Assembly: GCF_001046875.1 (NCBI RefSeq) | Contig: NZ_HF571038.1 | Coordinates: 70,344-134,343, forward strand | From: Nostocoides jenkinsii Ben 74 | GTDB lineage: Bacteria; Actinomycetota; Actinomycetes; Actinomycetales; Dermatophilaceae | DNA length: 64,000 nucleotides | Reading direction: 5' to 3' | Shown: positions 45,101 to 53,114 of the stretch, piece after piece | How the letters are laid out: every line of letters begins with the position of its first letter | Numbering within the stretch: position 1 is the first letter of the stretch | The notes under the pieces: model-generated | The model's input: only the letters and a program-made list of their open reading frames with translations | The model's database searches: none | Told to the model about the DNA's origin: nothing | Position numbers and translations under genes: made by a program

Positions 45101-45597
45101 TGCGCCGCGTCATAGGGCTCTCCCAAAGCCTTCGCCGCGGCATACATCTCGCTGGTCGCCTCCGCGGACTTCATCCCATCCACGGCAGCCTTCAACTGCT
45201 CCAACAGGCTCGGTGCCCGCGACGCCAGCAAGACCCGCCCCAGGACTCGCTGCTGCGCGGCCCCTAGCTGGATCGGAACGTTCACCCGATCGGGACGCCG
45301 GGGAGCCCACGTCGCAATCTCACCCAACGCGTTGCCCGTCGTCACGGCTCGGTCGACAATGCCATACGACCCGACCTGTGGCGCCAACGCGATGTACTTG
45401 CCCCCCAGATCCCAGATGGTGCCCAGGCCAGGAGCCAACGGGTCCGGGGACGGCGGACAATCCACGTGGATGAATCCCCACCCACTCGGGAGCTGCTCGA
45501 TGCCCTGCCGCCGCAAATCAGAGCGGAGCTGGTCCATTAGATAGCCAAGCAACGCCCCGCCGGAGCCACCACAACCAACAAACAGGATATTGCGCAT
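42130..45597 (-). CDS. giant tubulin-like GTPase
   Basis: The 1155-residue protein starts with a tubulin/FtsZ-type nucleotide domain. GCGGSGG (residues 8-14) matches the first phosphate loop and SSMAGGTGAS (174-183) matches the tubulin signature GGGTGSG. It fits the 'tubulin-like' family in domain databases. The GTPase domain probably takes the first 400-450 residues. The remaining 700 residues form large unassigned helical and mixed domains without membrane helices. The ATG at 45597 follows GGGAG at modest distance. It may form filaments or GTP-dependent oligomers. It is the best handle for finding related systems. Confidence 0.82.
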   Translation of the reverse strand: MRNILFVGCGGSGGALLGYLMDQLRSDLRRQGIEQLPSGWGFIHVDCPPSPDPLAPGLGTIWDLGGKYIALAPQVGSYGIVDRAVTTGNALGEIATWAPRRPDRVNVPIQLGAAQQRVLGRVLLASRAPSLLEQLKAAVDGMKSAEATSEMYAAAKALGEPYDAAQASYTIVLSSMAGGTGASIALDVCRILGQIVDSSLMSVFMCSPDVFDSIPATLRVGVRPNALAMLGEIVASQLGESHEHDLALLTAVGAPVTGAAPVPFARVIPVGRFLGTAGTPFGDGSMQTIYRGVGQCLAALTVSEKALENYRKFILENFTPRAHTRVSAFGWGANSNPDIQWGSIGYASLSMGRDRYAEYAAQRMARAALDHLIGGHLQRGNPNSGQLQARAMVASQWPYVCSQLGLPAGGGQDPQALVRWLYEGGLPRQKSAHIARSVVERGLSAEMPVATAGIPSEQFVPTLMAFLGRARNQLAELSRQAAYADAYVWTGSFVSRLESVIGDAIAQHGLVYTKELISVLQEHLTGNYGAAGLSALGAQTPDAAQVPPGVGELFSSMRGVIQRGQDLADQVKERYAAMLDMSARGMWCSHVAQVLGDIAGGVLAPMNEAVMAALREVESARAAAATRTGLATVATPLYPLWPSDEDVIVDARWSAADNEVLLTPAAAFPDQYLRDLATASQIDSDGAPPPIAEARRRTTHAVVTGLWATAGGFSPPGGLITTDPQFVAKSLPIDPGTGRPQIPTRAVYTMHVSAENLLDRARQYVNRTQSSFSLFVQESIRAYVDTGGGQRSNEVVGKFRSVLTKAVPFAQVSPHVVDEVHDGPATVNFFFSDIPFAGLPIAAELEALVTQDSSVDALTTQNLTLALSQAPATRIDVFGYYPNELPVVYSGLLEPTRAQWAQSMSADSRKTFWHGRRSRPLPAALAMSRAERQAMVGGWFLGQITGEIDIPAPPYTQPVRVWDAQKKTWLAFPNPLLTPPERFLRNFDWLPAVLESHLLAVANFGASPVGQSMAPYESLRRIWDDNPDEPTPMAAGMFQTRGSRALATWLTDGRTPPGPGSRVPGIEPTATGEDRRTAALAWLDSIHGLVSDHFRPDGRGEFCQITSPDQRERVPFFRDLNADLHKVLPQLIDMTTNASIGGANNSAHGVMDATF

Positions 45598-45631
45598 ACG
45601 ACAGAAGCTCCCTCGGAGTCGAAAGTGAAGG

Positions 45632-48631
45632 TCAGCGCGACGAGTTGTCGTCGGGGGGCCACGGCGACGTGGTTTCAGGCGACCAGTCGAAGAACCCGGT
45701 CTGCTCGGCGATATTTGCCCGCGGCTGGGTCGCCATGGACTCCGCGTCAGTCGCCGGCGCGCCGGTTTGGGGGATCACCTCAGTCGGCGGTTCGTATGCC
45801 GGTGCGTCCCCGCCCATCTGCGCCCACGGATCGGCCGACCCACTCGGCTGCGGAGTAGCGGCACCCTGCCCCCAGGGATCGGCCAATCCGCCTGGCGCGT
45901 AGGTCGGGGAACCCCACTCACGATCTCCGCTGACCGAGTCCAGTCGGCCGGTTGCCCCTGGGCTCCACGTCGCGTCCGGATCCGCAAGGACTGGTCCTGC
46001 TGTGCCGCCCTGTGTCCCGAGGTCGCCGGGGAAGGGCGACGGGACCGCTCCGGACGCTGCACCCGCGCTCGCGCTCATTTCCTGAAGGCGTTGAGGAATG
46101 ATCGCGAGGGCTTTGTTGACCAGGTCGGAGCGACGATCCGGCCCCGCATCGGCGCTAGCCAGCAGGAGCAGGCGACCGTGACCGGGTCCTCGATCTGGGG
46201 CCGTGAAGAGCGCCCAGGTGTTGTGGATTGCCAGCGGCAGCTCCGCCTGTCCATCCTTGCGGACTGCGGACCGCTCAGACGACACGCCGACGGCGCCCGC
46301 GATCGCGGCGCGCACCGATCCGGCGCCGAAAGGTGACCACCCGTTCGACACCTTGAGCTGGGCGGGACCGATCGTCAGGGACGTCGCGCCTTCCAAAGGA
46401 ATGGGGATCGGGTCACGCAACTCGTGCGGCTGCAACGCGAAGGGCGTGCCGTCGCGCAGCACTTGGCCTGCATCGACCGATACGTCGAACACACCGGCCA
46501 TCAGCGGCAGTGGCGGGATCTTGGAGCTCATCCGCTTGACGAGGTACATGAGCCCCACGGGGATTGCGATGCCTCCAAATAAGGTGGCCACGAATACTGC
46601 CCAGCGCTTGCCAATATCCGGTTGCTTCGCCAAGTTGGCCGTGAAAGTCAGCGACTTCGTGCGTGCCCGATCCGGCTCGTCTTTTGGCGCGAGATGCGCC
46701 GTCAACGTCCCCGTCACAGCCCCATTCGCCGCGGCAGACGTAGCGAAGTCGATCGGCAACTCCTTGGTCTCGCCGTCGGCGACGGCGATGCAGGAGGTGG
46801 CTGAACTAGCGCTGCTGCTCACCGCGATCTCCCCGGCCTGCTCGGGGGCGGCGGTCACCTGGGGACCGTCCACCCAGACGCAACCAGGCCCGGTGACCGT
46901 GACCGATGCGGACGACTTGGCCGCACCCCTGGCCGACCCGAATGTCACCGTGTCAGTCACGGTGGGGAACCCCACTGGCGGTGCCACGGCAACATCGACG
47001 TCGACTGCCGACGTGGCGAGCGGCGTGCCGGGAATGGTCTTCCCCTTCGCCGGCTTGATCGACGCCGTCGTAATGGTCGCCTCAACGGTCAGCGTGCCGG
47101 CGCCATCGGCCGCCTTGGTCAGATCAATTGTCACCGGTTCCGCCAGCCCCGCGGCATCGATGCCCGAGGCGACCGGAGTGACGTTCTTGGCCGAGTCTGT
47201 AAAGGCGACATCGACAACCACGGAGCCCAAGAGCGACTTGGGGTCTATGGGCTTGCCGTCCGTGCGCTGCAACCCGAGCTGAATTGGCTTCGAGCGCTCT
47301 CCCGCATAGATGGTGCCTGCCGGCAGGGTCGCCGTTGGCTCGATGTCCCCAGACAACGAGATCGACGTTTCGGACACGGCATTGCCGGAGCCACTCTTGG
47401 GATCTACGAAAACCAGTGACCACAAGCCAGTCCAGGACCCCTTCGCCGAGAAGTCCAGCGTGACGGTGTCTTCAGCAAGTCCTTCGCTGCGGATGACCGC
47501 TCCCCCGACGCGGGTGTCTTTTGTCCCTGCGATGGGAATCTTGACCGCATCGCCCTTGGGTGGGAGCACATAGAGGTCAAGGCCGGTGGCGCCCCCCGTG
47601 GCGGCTACGTGCACGCTGGTGATCGAGTCATCGAGCACAAAACTGTGCGCTTCAGTGGCACAGACTTGCCCTTGACACACCTTGCGACGCTCCGTGATCG
47701 GCAATTGGCCTGGAGTGCGAAGCGCGTCAAAGGCCAACATCAGTTGGCCGATATCCGACGCCAAGTGGAAGTCGCCTGTGCCCGCGGCCGACACGGCACC
47801 GCAGTTGTTGGTGCCGAGGGCGATGGACTTCATGAGGTCGAGGTCCTTCGCAGTTGCGGTCTTGGCGGCCAACCCGATCCCAAACGTCGCGACTCCCGAG
47901 GAACGCACTTGGTCAGCTAGGCCGCCCTTGCGGCACAGGTCCTTGCTGGCAGCTGCGGTGGCCGAGGCGTTGTCGGTCTTGGCCTTGAGGTAAGGCTTGA
48001 CCGCCTCCTTGACCTTTCCGTTGACCACGCCCTGATACGTCGAGAACGCGTCAAGCTTTCCATCACTGAACCAGAGAATGGCCTGACAGCTGGACCCGCC
48101 GCTCTCGGAGCGTTCGGCGAGCGCCGAGCGGGCGCCGTCGAGTGCCATCCAGTAGTCGGTCTGTGCGCCGGTGTCTCGCGGCCGGAATGCCTCCAACTCC
48201 TCAGTGATGCGGCGCTCGTCAGTCGCGGCGTCACGCCACGCGCCACTGGCATCGGACACGCTTCCCGAGAAGCCCATGGACTGAATGGCCATCTTGACCT
48301 TGTTCTCCCGAGCGAGAGCAGCCCACTGTTTGACGAGGTACTTGGACGCGTCCACCCGGGCACCTGCCGGATCGCTGTCCTTCAACGAACCCGACTCATC
48401 CAGCAGGATGACGACGTCGGCGGACTTCTTGTTCTTCATGCACGCGCCGAATTTGGCAATTCCCTGCGAACCGGCCGCTCTTTCCGTCGCGAATGACCGG
48501 ATGGGTGGTGAGGCCGGTGCCGGCACGGACGCCGAGAAGACCGCACGTGCATCCGGTGCGACGGTGACGGGAAGAGCGACAACGCCGACGGTGAAGGCGG
48601 CAGCCACAGCCCGAGCGATAAGGGTGCTCAT
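45632..48631 (-). CDS. envelope-anchored VWA sensor-like protein
   Basis: The 999-residue protein has a signal peptide (cleavage near residue 30). A VWA domain outside the membrane carries the metal site DESGSLK (Asp78, Ser80, Ser82). Several beta-sandwich regions follow, then one transmembrane helix near 680-703 (WAVFVATLFGGIAIPVGLMY). A cytoplasmic part of about 150 residues and a disordered tail complete it. The tail carries repeated Trp motifs (LADPWGQ, SADPWAQ, FFDWSPE). This type I topology fits a receptor or adhesion protein that reports envelope state inward. It overlaps the preceding gene by four bases. Confidence 0.8.
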   Translation of the reverse strand: MSTLIARAVAAAFTVGVVALPVTVAPDARAVFSASVPAPASPPIRSFATERAAGSQGIAKFGACMKNKKSADVVILLDESGSLKDSDPAGARVDASKYLVKQWAALARENKVKMAIQSMGFSGSVSDASGAWRDAATDERRITEELEAFRPRDTGAQTDYWMALDGARSALAERSESGGSSCQAILWFSDGKLDAFSTYQGVVNGKVKEAVKPYLKAKTDNASATAAASKDLCRKGGLADQVRSSGVATFGIGLAAKTATAKDLDLMKSIALGTNNCGAVSAAGTGDFHLASDIGQLMLAFDALRTPGQLPITERRKVCQGQVCATEAHSFVLDDSITSVHVAATGGATGLDLYVLPPKGDAVKIPIAGTKDTRVGGAVIRSEGLAEDTVTLDFSAKGSWTGLWSLVFVDPKSGSGNAVSETSISLSGDIEPTATLPAGTIYAGERSKPIQLGLQRTDGKPIDPKSLLGSVVVDVAFTDSAKNVTPVASGIDAAGLAEPVTIDLTKAADGAGTLTVEATITTASIKPAKGKTIPGTPLATSAVDVDVAVAPPVGFPTVTDTVTFGSARGAAKSSASVTVTGPGCVWVDGPQVTAAPEQAGEIAVSSSASSATSCIAVADGETKELPIDFATSAAANGAVTGTLTAHLAPKDEPDRARTKSLTFTANLAKQPDIGKRWAVFVATLFGGIAIPVGLMYLVKRMSSKIPPLPLMAGVFDVSVDAGQVLRDGTPFALQPHELRDPIPIPLEGATSLTIGPAQLKVSNGWSPFGAGSVRAAIAGAVGVSSERSAVRKDGQAELPLAIHNTWALFTAPDRGPGHGRLLLLASADAGPDRRSDLVNKALAIIPQRLQEMSASAGAASGAVPSPFPGDLGTQGGTAGPVLADPDATWSPGATGRLDSVSGDREWGSPTYAPGGLADPWGQGAATPQPSGSADPWAQMGGDAPAYEPPTEVIPQTGAPATDAESMATQPRANIAEQTGFFDWSPETTSPWPPDDNSSR

Positions 48632-49215
48632 CGCGTAGCCACCCAGTTGGCGATGACATAGGCCGACGCCGTCACGCCCAAAATCGCCAAGATGCCGACG
48701 CCCACTGTGGCGGGGCGAGCCCAGGACCCGTCGTAGAACGCCCGCGCACGCTGGCGCTCATCACCCTTGACGAACTGCCCCAACAATGCGATAGCCACCG
48801 GTCCGGCAAGGAGCCAGCTGACGAGTGCCAGGGGGAGCGAACCATTCAGCACGAATGCGGCAAGTAGCCCGCCGATGAGCGCGAGTCCGGCGCTAGCTGC
48901 GGCTCCCGCGATCCAGGGCACCGGTGGCCTACCCGGCGGCAACGCAGCAACCGGGCCGGGGCTTCCGCCATCGAATCCACCGCCCCACAGATCGGTCGCG
49001 CCCCCCTCGTTGCCCCACGCGGAGCCTTCGACGGGCGCTTCGTCAGGGCTAGGCCAAACTGGAGCACCCCCACCACCTGGCCCGCCGGGGTCCCAGGGAG
49101 AGGTCCCCGTTCCTGGCCATTGCGAGGCCCCACTTCCGGAGCCACCAAGAGAGCCGCTGCCGGCCTGACCGCCAACCCCCTGGGACCCGGGAAATGGCTC
49201 GGGGTTCCAGCTCAT
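48628..49215 (-). CDS. Gly/Pro/Trp-rich three-TM membrane protein
   Basis: The 195-residue protein begins MSWNPEPFPG with AGAGGA six bases upstream. Residues 1-95 are low complexity, rich in Gly, Pro, Ser and regularly placed Trp (SQWPGTG, SPWDPGG, SAWGNEG, DLWGGGF). Residues 96-195 hold three membrane helices (IAGAAASAGLALIGGLLAAF, LALVSWLLAGPVAIALLG, PATVGVGILAILGVTASAYV). It is the first gene of the operon and overlaps the VWA gene by four bases. The Trp-rich tail resembles the VWA protein's cytoplasmic tail, so the two may meet in the membrane. The function is unknown. Confidence 0.75.
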   Translation of the reverse strand: MSWNPEPFPGSQGVGGQAGSGSLGGSGSGASQWPGTGTSPWDPGGPGGGGAPVWPSPDEAPVEGSAWGNEGGATDLWGGGFDGGSPGPVAALPPGRPPVPWIAGAAASAGLALIGGLLAAFVLNGSLPLALVSWLLAGPVAIALLGQFVKGDERQRARAFYDGSWARPATVGVGILAILGVTASAYVIANWVATR

Positions 49216-49526
49216 GTGTCGTCCTCTGCAGTGGGATGGCGTGGGCCGCAGTCCAACAGGCCAAGAGCGGCGTGCTGGGCCCCAATCAACTTGCCGGAGT
49301 GTCCAGGGACCGACCAGTCCTCGCATTGAAGGACAAGCCATGGCGCGCCCTCCCTCAACTGACCGCCTAGAGGTGCGCGAACGACGATGCCCCCGCGTTG
49401 TCCTTGAAAAGGAGGACCGGGAACAAGCGAAATCGCCCAATAGCATTCCGGCATCGCATAACCGCGCAAGATCCGTGCGCACGCCGACCGCCGTGCCACG
49501 CACGACGGAGAAGACGGTGACTATTC
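49216..49526. promoter_or_regulatory. divergent intergenic region at the head of the GTPase cluster
   Basis: This 311-base region separates the minus-strand operon from the plus-strand membrane protein gene and must hold both promoters. I see no convincing -35/-10 pair. An imperfect inverted pair, TTGAAGGACAA (49326-49336) and TTGTCCTTGAA (49398-49408), differs at one base and is spaced symmetrically, which could mark a shared regulator. An AAAAGGAGG (49407-49415) resembles a ribosome binding site, but no good ORF follows. Confidence 0.4.
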
Positions 49527-50285
49527 ATGGGAGACGGTTGGTCGGTCGATGACCTCAGGTTAAGTGACCCGGACGATGTCGCATCGCCGGGCCAAGTCCC
49601 TAGCAGCCCGTGGTCGGCACCCGCCGGATCACCCATTTATCCGACGGGAACTCCTCACTTCGTGAGCACGCCCACCCCTCAGTTCGGCTCGATACAGTCC
49701 TATACGACACCCACACCCGCCCCCAGAGACCTCGCAGTGTGGAGTCCGACACCGTCATCCCATCCGCTGGGGGCACCGGCCAGCTCTGGCCACCCAGTAG
49801 CCGTTGCAGGCTCAACCGGCCCCACTGCTTCTCTCAAGGGCCGACGCGGGCGACTCAGCGTGGGGGCGCTGACCGCGGTCGTGGTCGGGACACTTGTCGG
49901 CGCCTTGATGCTGTATGAGGCCATCGCATCCGTGAGTCTCATTTCGACCGATCCGCTAGGCGACGGCCTTTTGTGGCTCACCGGATGGTTAGGGATGGAC
50001 ATTCTCATCACCGTCGGCCTAATCGTGGCGGTGATCGGCCTTGTGCGTGGCCCCCGTCGAGGAATGGCCGGGATCGCGATGGCGATCGGCGTCATCGTGA
50101 CGCCCATGGTCTTTCTCGGCGCCATGCAGCTCGGCGTAAACACTGTCCAGGATCGGGCCAGGCAGCAGTTATCAGGAACCGCGGGAGCCGCTGGTCATTC
50201 GGTCCTGAGTTACGCCCAGGACCACAACATCGATCTCGGTCCGTTCCGACCGATTCTCGACGCGCTCCTCGACGACGGTCGTTGA
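49527..50285 (+). CDS. Pro-rich multi-pass membrane protein
   Basis: The 252-residue protein has a disordered first part of about 105 residues rich in Pro, Ser, Thr and Gly (SPWSAPAGSPIYPTGTP). Three or four membrane helices follow (GALTAVVVGTLVGALMLYEA, MDILITVGLIVAVIGLV, MAGIAMAIGVIVTPMVFLGA). A short C-terminal segment closes it. The DUF4190-like helix pattern is common in actinobacteria, but no function is known. It is divergent from the GTPase operon, whose first gene has the same layout, so it may be part of the system. Ten bases separate it from the convergent exporter gene. Confidence 0.7.
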   Translation: MGDGWSVDDLRLSDPDDVASPGQVPSSPWSAPAGSPIYPTGTPHFVSTPTPQFGSIQSYTTPTPAPRDLAVWSPTPSSHPLGAPASSGHPVAVAGSTGPTASLKGRRGRLSVGALTAVVVGTLVGALMLYEAIASVSLISTDPLGDGLLWLTGWLGMDILITVGLIVAVIGLVRGPRRGMAGIAMAIGVIVTPMVFLGAMQLGVNTVQDRARQQLSGTAGAAGHSVLSYAQDHNIDLGPFRPILDALLDDGR

Positions 50286-50294
50286 CCGCGGGAG

Positions 50295-51248
50295 TCACTT
50301 CGGCCGCGAGGCCCCGCCCAGGCGGGTTATCGCCACGCCCACTAGGCACAGCACACCACCGATGACTGTCAGGAGGGTTGGCGCCTCGCTCAGGAGCAGC
50401 CACGACATCGCGATCGCAAACGCCGGGACGATATAGCTCGTCGCGGCCGTGCGACCGGCTGAGGTCCGGGCCAGGACATAGGCCCAGGTCGTGAACGCGA
50501 TGGCCGTCGGAAAGATGCCGAGATAGACCACCCACAAGGTCGCCGACGTCGGCGCCGTCTGCAGATCCGATGCAAGCCGACCTGCCCAGGGCAGCAGGGC
50601 GATGGTCCCGGCGACCGCACCGAGCCAGGTCAGCGTGGTGGAGTCCACCCTCGCGAGGAGGCGCTTCTGGCCGAGGGTGCACCCGGCATACATCACGGCG
50701 GCGAGCAGCGCGAGCGCGAGCCCGGGCAACTCGACGTGACCACCCCGGGACTGGGTCGCGATGAGCCCAACCCCGAGGAACGAGATGGGCGCGCCGATCA
50801 CCAGCGCTCGTGGAAAGCCTTCTCCGAGAAGAAGACCGCCGACGATAACGACCATCAGCGGGGCAAGATTCACCACGAGCGCCGCTGTCCCGGCGTCGAT
50901 GGTCTGTTCCGCGGTGTTCAGCGCGACGTTGTAAACGCAGAACCACGCCACGCCCCACGCGACGACCCCTGCCAGCGAGCGACGCGGCGGCCAGCGCACC
51001 CCACGCACCCCGGCAATGACGCTGAGGACGACCGACCCGACCGCCATCCGCAACAAGGCCAGGGCACCCGCGTCGAAATGTTTGCCCGCCGCGCGAATCC
51101 CGATGAACGCCGATGCCCAGAACAGCATCGTCACCGCGGCCGCCGCCAGCGTCCGCGGCTCATTGGCCGGTCGACATCGGCGCTCATGCCGTGAATCCTG
51201 CCCGACATCGGGTTCGACCTGACGACACCAGGCCCGGTAGGTAGTCAA
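50295..51248 (-). CDS. EamA/DMT-family transporter
   Basis: The protein has ten predicted membrane helices in two EamA repeats (AVTMLFWASAFIGIRAAGKH in the first, LWVVYLGIFPTAIAFTTWAY in the second). Family members export amino acids or other metabolites. The start is uncertain. The TTG at 51248 gives 317 residues with a charged, unlikely N-terminal extension, while an ATG in another frame (reading MSADVDRP) would fit better if one base were different, so a small indel near 51170 is possible. Confidence 0.85.
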   Translation of the reverse strand: MTTYRAWCRQVEPDVGQDSRHERRCRPANEPRTLAAAAVTMLFWASAFIGIRAAGKHFDAGALALLRMAVGSVVLSVIAGVRGVRWPPRRSLAGVVAWGVAWFCVYNVALNTAEQTIDAGTAALVVNLAPLMVVIVGGLLLGEGFPRALVIGAPISFLGVGLIATQSRGGHVELPGLALALLAAVMYAGCTLGQKRLLARVDSTTLTWLGAVAGTIALLPWAGRLASDLQTAPTSATLWVVYLGIFPTAIAFTTWAYVLARTSAGRTAATSYIVPAFAIAMSWLLLSEAPTLLTVIGGVLCLVGVAITRLGGASRPK

Positions 51249-51266
51249 TCGTTCGGTGGGCTGCCC

Positions 51267-51677
51267 TTAGACCCGAAGCACGTCCACCAGACCGAGATCC
51301 GCGAGCACGTCAAAGTCGTCATCCTGCGTCACGACGAGGAGGCCATTCGCCCGGGCGACCGCCGCGATCCACAGGTCGTTGACATTCACGCGTCGCCCGG
51401 CTTGGCCGAGGTGAACGCGCAATAGTGCCCATTCCTGCGCTGCACGCCCGTCGACAGGTAGCTGCTCTGCGGCCGTCGCCCGCTCTAGCGTTCGCAGACG
51501 GATCGCCCGCTCTTCGACGCTCCGGGCCGCGAGTACGCCCGCCCGCAACTCAGCCACCGTGATAACCGAGACCGCCAAGTCCGGCGGCATTGACTTCACA
51601 TCAATCGCTCTGCCCGTCTCGTGCGCGACGAAGACACTGGAGTCCGCGAGGCCTCTCGTCAGTCGTGGGTTGCCCAT
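51267..51677 (-). CDS. vapC: VapC-type PIN-domain toxin ribonuclease
   Basis: The 136-residue PIN-domain protein has the acidic active-site residues in LADSSVFV, VAELRAG, VNDLWIAA and TQDDDFD, so it should be an active Mg-dependent RNase that cuts a structured RNA such as tRNA or rRNA when freed. It overlaps the antitoxin gene by 19 bases and follows it, the usual order. Confidence 0.92.
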   Translation of the reverse strand: MGNPRLTRGLADSSVFVAHETGRAIDVKSMPPDLAVSVITVAELRAGVLAARSVEERAIRLRTLERATAAEQLPVDGRAAQEWALLRVHLGQAGRRVNVNDLWIAAVARANGLLVVTQDDDFDVLADLGLVDVLRV

Positions 51678-51931
51678 GGATCATTCAATTCGTCCGTGGA
51701 GCCATCTTTAATCCACGCCAGGTCGGCTCGGAGACGGCCATCAACTCCGCCCTCGTGACCCGGCCCAACCACCATCGCGGGCGTGAGAAAGGTCGGCTTA
51801 GCACTCGTCGGGCGCGTGATCAGGGCAACCGGGCGACCGTGAACGGTCACGGTGACATCCGTCCCTTCAGCCACCTGGCGGAGCACCTCGGCCGTGTGAT
51901 TCCGCAGGTCACGGCTGGCTACGGTCGTCAT
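51659..51931 (-). CDS. vapB: Phd/YefM-type antitoxin
   Basis: The 90-residue protein starts MTTVASRDLRNHTAEVLRQV, the DNA-binding and dimerisation part of Phd/YefM antitoxins, then VTVHGRPVALITRP. The C-terminal 40 residues are the probable toxin-binding tail. The ATG at 51931 is chosen from family alignment. Upstream CAAAG and CTTTG half-sites flank TTGCTACG on the minus strand and may be the autoregulatory operator. Confidence 0.9.
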   Translation of the reverse strand: MTTVASRDLRNHTAEVLRQVAEGTDVTVTVHGRPVALITRPTSAKPTFLTPAMVVGPGHEGGVDGRLRADLAWIKDGSTDELNDPWATHD

Positions 51932-52004
51932 GCACAAAGCGTAGCAACTTTGCCACTCCCGCGGTCGTGGCCGGGCAATCTGCTGGTGCCTACGATCGGG
52001 AGGC

Positions 52005-53114
52005 ATGAAGGCGATCACGATTCCAAGCCCTGGCGAGCCCGACGCTCTGGTCCTGGCCGAGGTGCCCGACCCGACCCCAGGCCAGGGCGAAGTGCGGATC
52101 CGGGTCGCCGCGGCGGGAGTGAATCGCGCGGATGTCATGCAGCGCAAGGGGTTCTATCCGCCGCCAGCGGGGGCATCGGCATACCCCGGCTTGGAAGTCA
52201 GCGGCACCATCGACGCGCTCGGGGAGGGGGTCGAGGGCTGGGCGGTCGGCGACGAAGTGTGCGCGCTCCTGACCGGCGGTGGGTATGCCGAGCTGGTCGC
52301 CGTCCCCGCGACGCAACTCCTCCCCATACCCGCCGGCATCTCAGTCCAGGACGCCGCCGCCCTTCCCGAGGTGACGTGCACGGTCTGGTCCAATGTCTTC
52401 CTCACCGCGAATCTCCAGACGGGAGAACTCTTTTTGTGCCACGGCGGCTCCTCAGGGATCGGCACCATGGCGATCCAGTTGGCCCGCGCGGTGGGGGCAC
52501 GGGTCGCCGTCACCGCCGGCTCGCAAGACAAGCTCGACGTATGCCGTGACCTCGGCGCCGAGGTCCTCATCAACTACCGGGACGAGGACTTCGTCGCGCG
52601 CATCAAGGAGGCGACTGACGGGCGCGGGGCGGACGTCATCCTCGACAATATGGGCGCGAAGTACCTGCCGCGCAATGTCGATGCCCTCGCCATCAACGGG
52701 CGCCTTGTCGTCATCGGCCTACAGGGCGGGGCGGTCGGCGAGCTGAACCTCGGCCAACTCCTGACCAAGCGCGCCGCGGTGATCGCTACCTCGCTGCGCG
52801 CCCGCCCGCTCGCGGAGAAGGCCACGATCGTGGCCGCCGTTCGGGAGCACGTCTGGCCGCTGATCGCTGAAAGTGGGAATGGCGAGTCAGGAACGGTCCG
52901 GCCGGTGATCCAGGCGACCTACCCCCTGGCCGACGCCGCCGATGCGCACCGCGACCTCGAAGCGAGCCAGCACATCGGCAAGCTTCTGCTGGTGGCGTCC
53001 AGATTCCGGTGTAAACGCGCGGGCTCTGGTTCAGGTTTCGTGGGGTTGATGTTACGCGGTGGCGGTGACAGCGTCGGTTTGGTGGGCGTGGTCGACGGCG
53101 TGTCGGGGTCGTAG
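52005..53114 (+). CDS. zinc-independent quinone oxidoreductase (MDR family), C-terminus altered by IS element
   Basis: This NADPH-dependent medium-chain reductase resembles zeta-crystallin/PIG3 quinone oxidoreductase. The GroES-like part has GVNRADVMQRKGFYPPP. The nucleotide loop is HGGSSGIGTMAIQLARAVGA. The native protein should end near HIGKLLLVAS at about 52999. From there the frame runs 38 residues into the IS256-type element before a stop at 53114. Most of the domain is intact, so activity may persist. It is divergent from vapBC. Confidence 0.85.
   Translation: MKAITIPSPGEPDALVLAEVPDPTPGQGEVRIRVAAAGVNRADVMQRKGFYPPPAGASAYPGLEVSGTIDALGEGVEGWAVGDEVCALLTGGGYAELVAVPATQLLPIPAGISVQDAAALPEVTCTVWSNVFLTANLQTGELFLCHGGSSGIGTMAIQLARAVGARVAVTAGSQDKLDVCRDLGAEVLINYRDEDFVARIKEATDGRGADVILDNMGAKYLPRNVDALAINGRLVVIGLQGGAVGELNLGQLLTKRAAVIATSLRARPLAEKATIVAAVREHVWPLIAESGNGESGTVRPVIQATYPLADAADAHRDLEASQHIGKLLLVASRFRCKRAGSGSGFVGLMLRGGGDSVGLVGVVDGVSGS

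Noticed and set aside
30385-50285. Prophage or integrative element
   Set aside because: No integrase, capsid, terminase, relaxase or attachment repeats are seen. The cluster may be transferred but carries no mobility genes.
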